DNA of 64,000 nucleotides. Source: Delftia tsuruhatensis. Its GTDB lineage: Bacteria; Pseudomonadota; Gammaproteobacteria; Burkholderiales; Burkholderiaceae_C. Positions 34,935 through 43,050 of this stretch are shown here, piece by piece. Where the stretch lies: assembly GCF_903815225.1 (NCBI RefSeq), contig NZ_LR813084.1:3514501-3578500 (forward strand), read 5' to 3'. The notes below the pieces were generated by a model. That model saw only the letters and a program-made list of their open reading frames with translations. It searched no databases and had not been told where the DNA came from. The translations under genes were made by a program, and so were the position numbers. How positions within the stretch are numbered: the first letter of the stretch is position 1; every line of letters begins with the position of its first letter.

Positions 34935-35062
34935 GGCGATGGTCAATAACAACTGGTTGAATAAAATAGATCTTCCAAGTGCCAAACGTCCAAGCGGATT
35001 GCCATAGTGCTTTCCCCTGTTCCAAGCTGAAGAATGAACCATGACTTCCTGGGACCGTACAT

Positions 35063-35560
35063 CTAAAACACCCCCAACCCCACCCCGCCGCCATCGCCTC
35101 CCCAGCGCCCTGCACTGCTCCAGATCGTCTGCACCGATCCGTTTGGACGCCAGGATGGCTTCGGGGTCTGCGCATGCGTGCACACGATGAGCGCCTCAGC
35201 CACGGCCTTGAGGCGCCAGCCGGTGGCGATGCGCGCGATCTGGCGTGCTGCGTTGCTGCCGTCGCTGCCGGCGCAGACCATGGCGGCATAGGGCCGGCCG
35301 TTGATCCGATCCAGGGCCGCGTAGTAGCTGCGGTCGAAGAAGTCCTTGAGCTGGCCGCTGATGGCAGCCAGGTTCTCTGGGGTGGCGAAGAGGTAGCCGT
35401 CGGCGGCCAGCACATCGTCGGGGCCGGCTGCGCTGGCGTGCAGCAGCCGTACGGCCACGCTGCCTTCGGCCAGCGCGCCGTCGCGCGCGGCCTCGGCCAT
35501 CTGGCGGGTACCGCCGGTCATGGAGTGGTAGACGATCAGCAGGGTCTTGCTTGCGCTCAT
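35063..35560 (-). CDS. Flavodoxin-like NAD(P)H-dependent reductase, C-terminal frame disturbed
   Basis: A 165-residue flavodoxin-fold protein: the FMN phosphate loop is YHSMTGGTRQMA near residue 11, followed by DGYLFATPENLAAISGQLKDFFDR. Such proteins are usually annotated as flavodoxin or NADPH-dependent FMN reductase. After ALIVCTHAQTP (about residue 131) the sequence is abnormal: the expected continuation PEAILASKRIGADDLEQC is present but in another frame, then EAMAAG in the third, and LGVF in the original. Three single missing bases (near 35162, 35103 and 35080) would restore a normal C-terminus. The stop is the same either way. It may be decayed or mis-sequenced. Confidence 0.7.
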   Translation of the reverse strand: MSASKTLLIVYHSMTGGTRQMAEAARDGALAEGSVAVRLLHASAAGPDDVLAADGYLFATPENLAAISGQLKDFFDRSYYAALDRINGRPYAAMVCAGSDGSNAARQIARIATGWRLKAVAEALIVCTHAQTPKPSWRPNGSVQTIWSSAGRWGGDGGGVGLGVF

Positions 35561-35589
35561 GCCGCCAGCATAGACCGCCGCACGCATCT

Positions 35590-36360
35590 TCAGAAATCGA
35601 CCGAGGCCGACACCACCAGGGTGCGCGGGATCATGGCCGAGACGGCACCCCAGGAGGTGACGCCGGCCCAGGCCTTGCGATCGGCCACGTTCTGCAGCGA
35701 CGCGCGCAGCGTGGTCTTGCGGCCGGCCAGCACGGTGGCGTAGCGCAGGCCCAGGTCGAAGCGGGTCCAGCTGGGGATGCTCAGGCGGTTGGTCTGGTCC
35801 ACGAACTGGCCACCGGTGTAGGTCAGGTCGCCGGTCAGGGTCAGGCCTTGCACGGCAGGCAGATCCCATTCGGTACCCAGGTTGGCCAGCATGCGCGAGG
35901 TGCCGATGGGCCGGTTGCCGACCAGCGCGGCGGTGGCCGCGCGCGTGATCTCGGGCCTGAGCCAAGTCACGCCGCCCAACAGGCGCAGGCCGCGCGCGGC
36001 CTCGCCGTAGGCGTACAGCTCCAGGCCCAGATTGCGCTGCTCGCCATTGCTCTTGTACACGCCCTGGTCCAGGCCGCCACTGGGCTTTTCGATGCTGAAC
36101 AGCGCGGCCGTGGCCATGAAGCTGCCGAAGTCGTACTTGCTGCCGATCTCGAATTGCTTGCTCTTGTAGGGCCTCAGCACCTCGCCGTAGTTGCCGGCCG
36201 CCGGCGGGCGATGTCGCCCTTGCTCAGGCCCTCGATGTAGTTGGCGTACAGGCTCCAGTTCGGCGTCTGGCGCCAGACCACGCCCATGGCCGGCGTGGTC
36301 ACGCTCTCGTCATAGACGTTGGAGGCTCCGCTCGTGAGCACGTTGTAGTTGGTGGATTCG
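35590..36360 (-). pseudogene. C-terminal fragment of a TonB-dependent siderophore receptor
   Basis: The last 250 or so residues of a TonB-dependent siderophore receptor barrel. The 5' part reads NYNVLTSGASNVYDESVTTPAMGVVWR (written here in pieces: SVTTPAMGVVW, LYANYIEGLSKGDIA); the 3' part is LRPYKSKQFEIGSKYDFG through SLQNVADRKAW to the terminal SASVDF. The two parts are in different frames, broken near 36205 by one missing base in a C/G run (repair gives a normal GDIAPPAAGNYGE). The N-terminus, plug and signal peptide are gone: at about 36357 the sequence changes to a transposase remnant. Non-functional as it stands. Confidence 0.8.
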
Positions 36361-36808
36361 GGTGCGGATAGCGCATCTTCTGCGCGGGCGCTGCAGCACG
36401 CTGAGCATCCACGCTCAGGCCTCGCTCACGCATCAGGCGGTTCAGGTGGGCATTGCTCACGCCAACCGCCAGCCCGTTGGCTTCCAGAACGCTGCGCGCC
36501 ACAGGCGTTTTCATGGTCTGCTTGCCGTTGTCGCGCAGGCTCTCGCGCTGCATCGTGGCCAGGGTCATCAGCGCCTGGCTGTCCACGCTGGTGCTGCCCT
36601 TGTCGGCGCGGCATTTGCGGCCGCTCTCCCATCCGGCCACCGTCTTGAGGTGGCGGTACACCGTCTGGCGACTCATGCCGAGGAACTCGGCTGCAGCGTC
36701 CAGCAGCGGGCCGCTGCCCCCATGAGGGGCCGCAGTCAGCTTGCGCGCCAGATCCCGCATGTAGTCGCAAATGGCGGGTGTCAAAACCATGCTGTCGTCC
36801 TCGCTCAC
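36355..36808 (-). pseudogene. N-terminal fragment of a DDE/integrase-type transposase
   Basis: About 150 residues that I read as the N-terminal DNA-binding part of a large integrase-type transposase: AICDYMRDLARKL, then AAEFLGMSRQTVYRHLKTV (helix-turn-helix) and VSNAHLNRLMRERGLS. It ends at MRYPHPN, where the catalytic core would begin, and joins the siderophore receptor fragment. The start is ATG 36790 (or GTG/ATG at 36808). Family assignment is from memory of similar Burkholderiales proteins and is moderate in confidence; that it is truncated is clear. Confidence 0.55.
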
Positions 36809-36854
36809 GGCTTACACGGCTTGGGCCAGGGGCTGGGCTGCGATGGCGCCGGGC

Positions 36855-37003
36855 TATGGCGTGCCGTTTCCTTGGGAACAGTACGAGTTGATGGCAGCCA
36901 AACTCAAGAAGCTCAAGGGAAAGGCCGTGGTCAGCATCAATGACCACCCGCGATCCGCGAGTGCTTCAAGGACTTCGAGATGGAGGCGCTCAAGCTGGAC
37001 TGA
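36855..37003 (+). pseudogene. Fragment of a D12-class DNA adenine methylase, cut by the IS element
   Basis: About 50 residues of a Dam-type N6-adenine methyltransferase: GYGVPFPWEQYELMA, then KGKAVVSINDHP. The expected continuation IRECFKDFEMEALKLD is present in the next frame, with one base missing near 36950 in a CCCG run. The stop TGA is supplied by the first bases of the IS3-family element at 37001, so the methylase 3' end was lost on insertion or by later deletion. Such stand-alone methylases are common in phages and plasmids. Confidence 0.6.
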
Positions 37004-38201
37004 CCTGCCCGGTTTCTCCGAGACATTGATTTCTAGGAAGATGGCTCCCGCCCGGAGAGGAGCCGATGAAGAAGAGTCGATTTTCAGAAGAGCAAATGGT
37101 CACGATCCTGCGCGAAGCAGATCGAACGACGGTGGCCGAGGCCGCCAAGAAGCACAAGGTCAGCGAAGCCACCATCTATGCCTGGCGCAAACACTTCGGC
37201 CAGATGGAAGCGGCCGACGTCAAGCGTCTGAAGGCCCTGGAGCTTGAGAACAGCCGGCTGAAGAAGCTTCTTGCCGAGCGAGATCTGGACCTCGAGATTC
37301 TCAAGGAGATCAACGCAAAAAAAATGGTGAGCCCGTTGGCTCGGCGCGAGCAACTGGCCTTCGTGCGCGCACGTGGCTTGAGTCTGCGCCGCGCCTGCGG
37401 GCTCATCGGCATGTCACGCGCCACGCCCAGTTACGAGTTGCGCTTGCCCGCCAAGGATGCGCCGGTGCTTGCGGCGATGAAGGAACTGTCGGCCATGTAT
37501 CCGCGCTACGGCTATCGCCGCATTCGCGTATTCCTGCGTCGCAAGGGCTTCGAGCTGAGTTGGTCTCGCACGCACAGGCTGTGGCGTCAGGCGGGCCTGC
37601 TGGTGCCCCGGAAACGGCCGCGCAAGCGCATCGCATCGCTGCGCCCGCGCATCCACACGCCGTTCAAGGCCAACATGGTCTGGGCCTATGACTTCGTCTT
37701 CGACACCACGGCCAGCGGTCAGCAGATCAAGTGCCTGACCGTGGTGGACGAATACACCCGGGAGTGCCTGGCCATCGACGTGGCTGGGGCCATCCGTTCC
37801 AAGCGCGTGATCGAGGTGCTTTCGCGGCTGGTCAGCCTGCACGGGGCGCCGCTGTTCATGCGCTCGGACAATGGCCCCGAGTTCGTCAGCCAGGCGATCC
37901 TGGAGTGGATCTCAGCCTCGGGCATTGCCACCGTGCTCAACGATCCCGGCAAGCCCTGGCAGAACGGCACCGACGAAAGCTTCAACGGCAAGTTCCGCGA
38001 CGAGTGTCTGTCCATCGAGTGGTTCCGTTCGCGCCGCGAAGCCGCTGCCCTGATCGAAGCCTGGCGCAATCACTACAACGAGGTACGTCCCCACAGCAGC
38101 CTGCAATACTTGACCCCGGCAGAGTTCAAACTCGAACTCCGCAAAGAACCGCAACCCGCCGTCTTCTAGGAAAAACTGTCTCGACTAAACCGAGCAGGTC
38201 A
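37001..38201 (+). mobile_element. Complete IS3-family insertion sequence, 1201 bp
   Basis: The element is bounded by imperfect inverted repeats of about 36 bp. The left starts TGACCTGCCCGGTTTCTCCG, and the right, read inward, starts TGACCTGCTCGGTTTAGTCG; both continue GAGACA and end near TCTAG/CCTAG. Inside is one transposase gene on the plus strand. No target duplication is visible: the flanks are GGAC on the left and GGCA on the right, and the left flank is a methylase fragment while the right flank is unrelated. This suggests an IS-mediated deletion or recombination after insertion. Confidence 0.85.
37066..38169 (+). CDS. IS3-family transposase, OrfA and OrfB fused in one frame
   Basis: A 367-residue transposase. 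Residues 1-88 are the OrfA HTH and leucine zipper (MKKSRFSEEQMVTILREAD, VSEATIYAWRKHFG). OrfB follows from MVSPLARREQ with the DDE core: DFVFDT (first Asp), RSDNGPEF (second Asp) and DESFNGKFRDECL with the catalytic Glu. In relatives OrfA and OrfB are in different frames joined by slippage on an A run; here the tract has eight As and reads straight through (AAA AAA ATG). With seven As, OrfA would end at the TGG TGA found there. So this copy is a single-frame variant or has an extra base. Confidence 0.92.
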   Translation: MKKSRFSEEQMVTILREADRTTVAEAAKKHKVSEATIYAWRKHFGQMEAADVKRLKALELENSRLKKLLAERDLDLEILKEINAKKMVSPLARREQLAFVRARGLSLRRACGLIGMSRATPSYELRLPAKDAPVLAAMKELSAMYPRYGYRRIRVFLRRKGFELSWSRTHRLWRQAGLLVPRKRPRKRIASLRPRIHTPFKANMVWAYDFVFDTTASGQQIKCLTVVDEYTRECLAIDVAGAIRSKRVIEVLSRLVSLHGAPLFMRSDNGPEFVSQAILEWISASGIATVLNDPGKPWQNGTDESFNGKFRDECLSIEWFRSRREAAALIEAWRNHYNEVRPHSSLQYLTPAEFKLELRKEPQPAVF

Positions 38202-38217
38202 GGCAGGCCCGGCCCGC

Positions 38218-38529
38218 CTACGCGCCCAGCCCCGAAGTCATTTCCCGAGCCACCTGCGCAGCCTCCCTGCGCCTGACCTCGGCCTGATCGACAAAGCCGC
38301 AATCCAGCAATTCCGCTTCAGTGTACGAATGGTTCGCCAGCGATTCGGCGCTGTTGCGCATGGTTTGCAAGGCGCGGGCGATGGCTTCCAGGCGTTGGTG
38401 GCCTTCGGGGATTTCGAGCCAGGCAAGAGAAAGTTCGGCCAGGGCCTGGATCTCCGAGCAGCTTTGCTGCACGAGCCGGTCCACTTGATTCAGGGCATGG
38501 GACGGACGCTGATTGCGCATGTCATCCAC
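38218..38529 (-). CDS. Small helical hypothetical protein
   Basis: A 103-residue soluble, helix-rich protein that I do not recognise (LNQVDRLVQQSCSEIQALAELSLAWL, cut here to LNQVDRLVQQSCSEIQAL; then NHSYTEAELLDCGFVDQAEV). The frame opens with GTG at 38529. A strong SD (AAGGAG) and ATG (MNICINRSP) lie 26 bp upstream but in another frame; adding one base in the intervening CTCCCCG run would join them and give about 112 residues. It lies just right of the IS element and may be a normal chromosomal gene of the lineage. Confidence 0.5.
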   Translation of the reverse strand: MDDMRNQRPSHALNQVDRLVQQSCSEIQALAELSLAWLEIPEGHQRLEAIARALQTMRNSAESLANHSYTEAELLDCGFVDQAEVRRREAAQVAREMTSGLGA

Positions 38530-38613
38530 GGGGAGCGGTTGATGCAGATGTTCATGGTTTCGTGCTCCTTATTGAGACGATTACCACTTGCCTGCGTTTT
38601 CAAGCACAAGCCG

Positions 38614-39513
38614 CTACCACCTCAACGCCGCCTCTCGCAGCGCATCCACCGCCATGTCGATGAACGCCCGCACCCGGTGTGCGGCATGCCGCCCTTCCCT
38701 GTGCACCACATGAATCGGTAGCGGTGGCCGCTCGAAGGGCTCCAGCACAAGGCGCAGTGCACCCTCCTGCACGGGCTTGGCGATCTGGTAGAGCGGCAGG
38801 CGCGTGATGCCTTGCCCGGCCAGGGCGCAGTCTGCCGCAGCCTCGTTGGTCAGGGACATGAGGCGCGGCTGCAGGCGCACCGCCAGCGCCTTGTCGCCTT
38901 CGAGAAACCGCCATTCGGGCGTGGAGGTCAGGCCGGATGCGGTGATGGTGGTGTGCTGCGCAAGCTCCTCGGGCCGCTGGGGCACGCCATGGGTGTCCAG
39001 GTACGCGGGCGAGGCGCACAGCACCTGCCGCACGCTGCCCACACGGATCGCCTGCAGCGAGGAGTCGGGCAGATCGCCGATGCGCACGGCCACGTCCACG
39101 CCCTCGTCCACCAAGCTGACCACGCGGTCCACAAACCAGCAGTTGACGTCCACTTCGGGAAACCGGCCCAGGTAATCGTGCACCACAGGCAGCACGTGCA
39201 TGCGCCCGAAGTTGACCGGCGCCGTGAGCGTGAGCCGGCCGCGCGGTGCGGCGTGGGCGCTGGCGGCATGCTCGTCGGCCTCTTCCAGCTGGGCCAGGAT
39301 GCGGCGGCAGCTGTCGGCATAGGCGGTGCCGGCCTCGGTCACGCGCACGAAGCGCGTGGTGCGCGTGAGCAGGCGCACGCCCAGGCGCTCCTCCAGGTCG
39401 GAGACGGCCCGCGTCACCACCGAGGGCGAGACCTTGAGCCGGCGTGCGGCCGAGGCGAAGCCGCCCGTGTCCACCACTGCGAGAAATGCCGTCATGGACT
39501 GGAAGCGATCCAT
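38614..39513 (-). CDS. LysR family transcriptional regulator
   Basis: A 299-residue LysR regulator of the CrgA-like subgroup. The HTH is [32 protein letters not shown] (residues about 10-42, given in parts: [20 protein letters not shown]), and the effector domain follows with [20 protein letters not shown]. It diverges from a glutathione S-transferase gene with a 201-bp gap and probably controls it and the following reductase. Effector unknown. Confidence 0.88.
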   Translation of the reverse strand: MDRFQSMTAFLAVVDTGGFASAARRLKVSPSVVTRAVSDLEERLGVRLLTRTTRFVRVTEAGTAYADSCRRILAQLEEADEHAASAHAAPRGRLTLTAPVNFGRMHVLPVVHDYLGRFPEVDVNCWFVDRVVSLVDEGVDVAVRIGDLPDSSLQAIRVGSVRQVLCASPAYLDTHGVPQRPEELAQHTTITASGLTSTPEWRFLEGDKALAVRLQPRLMSLTNEAAADCALAGQGITRLPLYQIAKPVQEGALRLVLEPFERPPLPIHVVHREGRHAAHRVRAFIDMAVDALREAALRW

Positions 39514-39714
39514 CTGTGCCTGCCTTGTCTGTGTCGTGTGTCTGCCCGGCTGCGAGCGGCCCGCGCAGGCCTGCCCAGGTTTGCGCCGGCGCTTTGTTCG
39601 CGTTCCCGCAAGAGTGACTTGCCGCCGCCAGGGATTCTAAAGATGCCGGCTGGGAAGGAGGATACGTCCCGTGGCGCCGACAACCGGCGCCTTCACCAAC
39701 CCCAAGGAACCGCA

Positions 39715-40326
39715 ATGAAGCTCTACCACTTTCCCCTGTCCGGCCACGCCCACCGCGCCCGCCTCTTCCTCGGCCTGCTGGGCGTGGAGCATGAACTGGT
39801 GCCTGTGGATCTGGCCAGTGGCGCGCAGAAGAAGCCCGAATTCCTGGCGCTGAACCCGCTGGGCCAGGTGCCGGTGCTGGACGACAACGGCACGGTGATT
39901 GCCGACTCCAACGCCATCCTGGTCTACCTGGCGCGCAAACTGGACCGCCAGGACTGGATGCCTCTGGGCGCCCAGGCCGAGGCCGAGATCCAGAAATGGC
40001 TGAGCATCGCCGCCGGCCCCATTGCCTTCGGCCCGGCGGCGGCCCGGCTGGTCACGGTGTTCAAGGCCCCGTTCCAGGCCGAGGAAGTGATAGCCCGCGC
40101 CCACGCCATCCTCGGCAAGATCGAGGCGCAGCTGGTCGGCCGCCCCTTCATCACCGGCAGCACGCCAACGATTGCCGACGTGGCCCTGTACAGCTACATC
40201 GCCAGCGCGCCCGAAGGCAATGTGGACCTGCAACCCTACCGCGAAGTGCGTGCCTGGCTGGGTCGCATCGAGGCGCTGCCGGGCTTCGTGGCATTCGCCC
40301 AGACACCGGCCGGCCTGCGGGCCTGA
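39715..40326 (+). CDS. Glutathione S-transferase
   Basis: A 203-residue cytosolic GST. The N-terminal thioredoxin-like domain ([30 protein letters not shown] with the cis-Pro, and DSNAILVYL) is followed by an all-helical domain with [13 protein letters not shown], the N-capping motif. It conjugates glutathione to electrophiles or acts as a peroxidase. It lies 47 bp before a multidomain ferredoxin reductase gene in the same direction and diverges from a LysR regulator, suggesting an inducible stress or detoxification operon. Confidence 0.9.
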   Translation: MKLYHFPLSGHAHRARLFLGLLGVEHELVPVDLASGAQKKPEFLALNPLGQVPVLDDNGTVIADSNAILVYLARKLDRQDWMPLGAQAEAEIQKWLSIAAGPIAFGPAAARLVTVFKAPFQAEEVIARAHAILGKIEAQLVGRPFITGSTPTIADVALYSYIASAPEGNVDLQPYREVRAWLGRIEALPGFVAFAQTPAGLRA

Positions 40327-40372
40327 GTGCCTGAGCCATACCGCCCCTGAAACCCCGGCAAAGGAGCGCACC

Positions 40373-42448
40373 ATGTACCCGAAACCCCTGCAAGACCCCG
40401 CCTCGCCCTGGCATGCGGGCGAACTGGCGATCCAGCAAAGCGTTGGCGTCGTGGCCCGCATGGACATGCCGGGCCGCAAGTTCCTGCGCCCCTTCCTGCT
40501 GGACCAGCACCGCGAGTTCTATCCACTGCTGCATTTCGTGGTGCTGGGCAGCGTGGATGCCCAAGGCGATGCCTGGGCCACGGTACGGGCCGGCGAGCCG
40601 GGCTTCCTGCACTCGCCCGATCCATCGACCCTGCATGTGGCGGCGGACCGCGATACCGCCGACCCGGCCGAGCCGGGCCTGGCCGACGGCCACGCCGTGG
40701 GCCTGCTGGGCATGGACCCCATGACGCGCCGGCGCAACCGGCTCAACGGTACGGTGCGGCGCAAGGCAGGCGTTGATGGAGCGGGCGGCTTCGACATCGG
40801 CGTGGTCCAGAGCTTCGGCAACTGCCCGCGCTATATCCAGAACCGCAGCGTCCGGTTCGTCCGGCCTGCCGGGGAGCCTACGCAGGTGCCGGCGGTCGAA
40901 CTGGCATCGCTGGACCCGCGTGCGCAGGCACTGATTGCGCAGGCGGACACGTTCTACGTGGCGTCCTACGTTGATGGGGAGGATGGCCTGCGCCAGGTCG
41001 ATGTCTCCCACCGTGGCGGCAAGCCGGGCTTTGTGCGGATCGACGCCGATGGAACGCTGACCATCCCCGACTTCTCAGGCAACCTGTTCTTCATGACGCT
41101 GGGCAATTTCCTGGTCAATCCCAAGGCAGGCCTGCTGTTCATCGACTCCGAAACCGGGGAGATGCTGCAAATGACCGGCGAGGCCAGCGTCATCCTCGAC
41201 GCCCCGGAGATCGCGGCCTTCGAGGGCGCCGAGCGCCTGTGGACCTTCAAGCCCCGCCGCATCGTGCGCCGGCCCGACGCCCTGCCGCTGCGCTGGAGCA
41301 TGGCGGCCGACGGCTGGTCGCCCCACCTGCAGATGACCGGAAGCTGGGCCGATGCCAGCCAGCGCCTGGCCGCCGCCGGGCTGGGGCGGCAATGGCGGCC
41401 GTTCCGGGTGGCGCAGACCGTGGATGAGAGTTCCACCATCCGCTCGCTCTACCTGGAGCCGGCCGATGGCATGGCAACGGTGGCCCCCCTGGCCGGCCAG
41501 CACCTGCCGCTGCGTCTCACGCTGTCGGACGGCAGCCATCTGCAGCGCACCTACACGCTGTCGCTGGCGCCTTCGGATGGGCGCTACCGCATCAGCGTGA
41601 AAAGACAGGGCCGGGCATCCAGCCACCTGCATGGCCTGAAGCCCGGCGATCTGGTCGAGGCCCGCCCGCCCGCTGGCAGCTTCACCGTCGATACGGCCCT
41701 GCGCCGCCCTGCCGTGCTGCTGGCCGCAGGCATAGGCATCACGCCCTTGCTGGCCATGCTGCGCCACATCGTCCACGAAGGCCGGCGCACCCGCAGCCTG
41801 CGGCCCACCTGGCTGTTCCAGGCGGCACGTACACGCGACGAACGGGCATTCGACGCGGAGATCACCGAACTGGTGAAGGCCGGCAATGGCGATCTGCACT
41901 GGGTGCGCGCGCTCAGCCAGCCCGGCGCCGCCATGGCCGGGCGCGACTACGACCATGAGGGCCACATCGACATGGCCCTGCTGAAAGCCACCCTGCCCTG
42001 GGATGACCACGATTTCTACCTCTGCGGCCCGGACGCCTTCATGCAGGCCACCTATGACGGCCTGCGCGAACACAACGTGCCCGACGAGCGCATCCACGCG
42101 GAGGCCTTCGGCCCGTCAGCCGTCAAGCGCTCCGTAGCCAGTCCCGCTGACGCTGCAAAGCTTCCCCCGCCCGCCACGCAGCCCGTGCGCATCATCTTTG
42201 CCGACTCGGCCAAGGAAGCCCGCTGGAAACCTGGCGCCGGCAGCCTGCTCGAAGTCGCCGAGTCCCGGGGTCTGGAGCCCGCCTTCGGCTGCCGGGGCGG
42301 CAGCTGCGGCGACTGCCGCGTGCGGGTGCTGGAGGGCGGCGTGACCTATGCATCCCCGCCCTCCTTTTCCGTGCCCGAAGGCGAGGCATTGATCTGCTGT
42401 GCGGTGCCTGCGCAGGGTGCGGGGGAGGTCTTGCACCTGGGGTTGTGA
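40373..42448 (+). CDS. PNPOx-like / ferredoxin reductase / 2Fe-2S three-module oxidoreductase
   Basis: A 691-residue protein with three modules. Residues 1-300 form a pyridoxamine-5'-phosphate-oxidase-like FMN-binding split barrel (HREFYPLLHFVVLGSVD, FFMTLGNFLVNPKAGLLFID). Residues about 335-580 are an FNR-type reductase with RTYTLSLAPSDGRYRISVKR, the NAD site LLAAGIGITPLLAML and YLCGPDAFM. The C-terminal 100 residues are a plant-type 2Fe-2S ferredoxin (CRGGSCGDC and a distal Cys). Electrons probably run NAD(P)H to FAD to the iron-sulfur cluster, with the split barrel as partner or substrate domain. AAGGAG precedes the ATG. Downstream of GST. Confidence 0.88.
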   Translation: MYPKPLQDPASPWHAGELAIQQSVGVVARMDMPGRKFLRPFLLDQHREFYPLLHFVVLGSVDAQGDAWATVRAGEPGFLHSPDPSTLHVAADRDTADPAEPGLADGHAVGLLGMDPMTRRRNRLNGTVRRKAGVDGAGGFDIGVVQSFGNCPRYIQNRSVRFVRPAGEPTQVPAVELASLDPRAQALIAQADTFYVASYVDGEDGLRQVDVSHRGGKPGFVRIDADGTLTIPDFSGNLFFMTLGNFLVNPKAGLLFIDSETGEMLQMTGEASVILDAPEIAAFEGAERLWTFKPRRIVRRPDALPLRWSMAADGWSPHLQMTGSWADASQRLAAAGLGRQWRPFRVAQTVDESSTIRSLYLEPADGMATVAPLAGQHLPLRLTLSDGSHLQRTYTLSLAPSDGRYRISVKRQGRASSHLHGLKPGDLVEARPPAGSFTVDTALRRPAVLLAAGIGITPLLAMLRHIVHEGRRTRSLRPTWLFQAARTRDERAFDAEITELVKAGNGDLHWVRALSQPGAAMAGRDYDHEGHIDMALLKATLPWDDHDFYLCGPDAFMQATYDGLREHNVPDERIHAEAFGPSAVKRSVASPADAAKLPPPATQPVRIIFADSAKEARWKPGAGSLLEVAESRGLEPAFGCRGGSCGDCRVRVLEGGVTYASPPSFSVPEGEALICCAVPAQGAGEVLHLGL

Positions 42449-42453
42449 GGGCC

Positions 42454-42582
42454 GATGGCAAGCTCCACATCTAGACCCTGGGAGCCAACGGCCATACCTG
42501 CGAGCTGCATGGCTCCATCACCAACGGCCGGGGCAGGCTGGCGAGGTCGGCCTGCACCGTGGACTTCACGCCTGTCGGCAAG
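42454..42582 (+). pseudogene. Short coding remnant with internal stop
   Basis: A stretch reading DGKLHI, stop, TLGANGHTCELHGSI, then SACTVDFTPVGKDR. The pattern (two Cys, ordered strands) looks like the 3' end of a small secreted-protein gene, but the TAG at 42472 and the lack of any 5' part make it a relic. At about 42583 the sequence changes to a LysR fragment on the opposite strand. I cannot name the parent gene. Confidence 0.35.
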
Positions 42583-42790
42583 GACCGCGGCCAGGTGGCC
42601 GCTGATATCGCTCAGCTCGCAGCCCACGGGCCGGCCCGCGGCGAGGGCCACAAGCCATTGCTGCTGGTGCATGTCCGCCAGCGATTCGTCGTAGGCGATG
42701 AAGGTCCAGTCGGCCGGCGCCACCGATGCGGCATAGCCCCTGTGGGCATACAGCGCAAAGGGCATGCGGCCGATGCGGCATTGCCCTGGC
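42583..42790 (-). pseudogene. Fragment of a LysR regulator effector domain
   Basis: About 68 residues from the C-terminal effector domain of a LysR regulator: RIGRMPFALYAHRGYAAS, then DWTFIAYDESLADMHQQQWL and ELSDISGHLAAV. This is a recognisable portion of such domains (the expected HTH and the final strands are missing). Both ends join unrelated sequence; the upstream end abuts a 28-bp direct repeat at 42793. It is a relic left by rearrangement. Confidence 0.6.
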
Positions 42791-42921
42791 GATTCCCACC
42801 ATGACGAATGCCACGCTGTCCTCCGTGGAGGCGTCGCGTGCGGGCATCGCTCTCAGCCTGCAGATGCGAGCGCAACGATGTGGGACTGGCGACCTCCAGA
42901 CCTGCGCAACAAAGGAACCGC

Positions 42922-42952
42922 TTGACTTTCCAACCATGGCAAAGGCCACGCT
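42922..42952 (+). promoter_or_regulatory. MerR-type promoter with 19-bp spacer upstream of the SDR-patatin-phasin cluster
   Basis: TTGACT (42922-42927), a 19-bp spacer and CACGCT (42947-42952). The spacer holds the imperfect dyad CTTTCCAACCATGGCAAAG (6 of 9 pairs). The overlong spacer, dyad and -10 CACGCT are the layout of promoters activated by MerR-family regulators; the cueR promoter in this window (53598-53628) has the same spacing and -10. A diverged copy without the -35 lies at 42793-42820. The regulator that acts here is unknown. Confidence 0.45.
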
Positions 42953-43050
42953 ACCAGACATCCCAACACCAAACCGGGCTTCTATATGCAACCCCACCTT
43001 CATGGGACCACCTGCGGCGGCTCCAGCGAGATACAGAGAGGAGACAGATC

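Noticed and set aside
36997-38205. Target-site duplication of the IS3-family element
   Set aside because: Immediate flanks GGAC and GGCA do not match at 3 or 4 bp.
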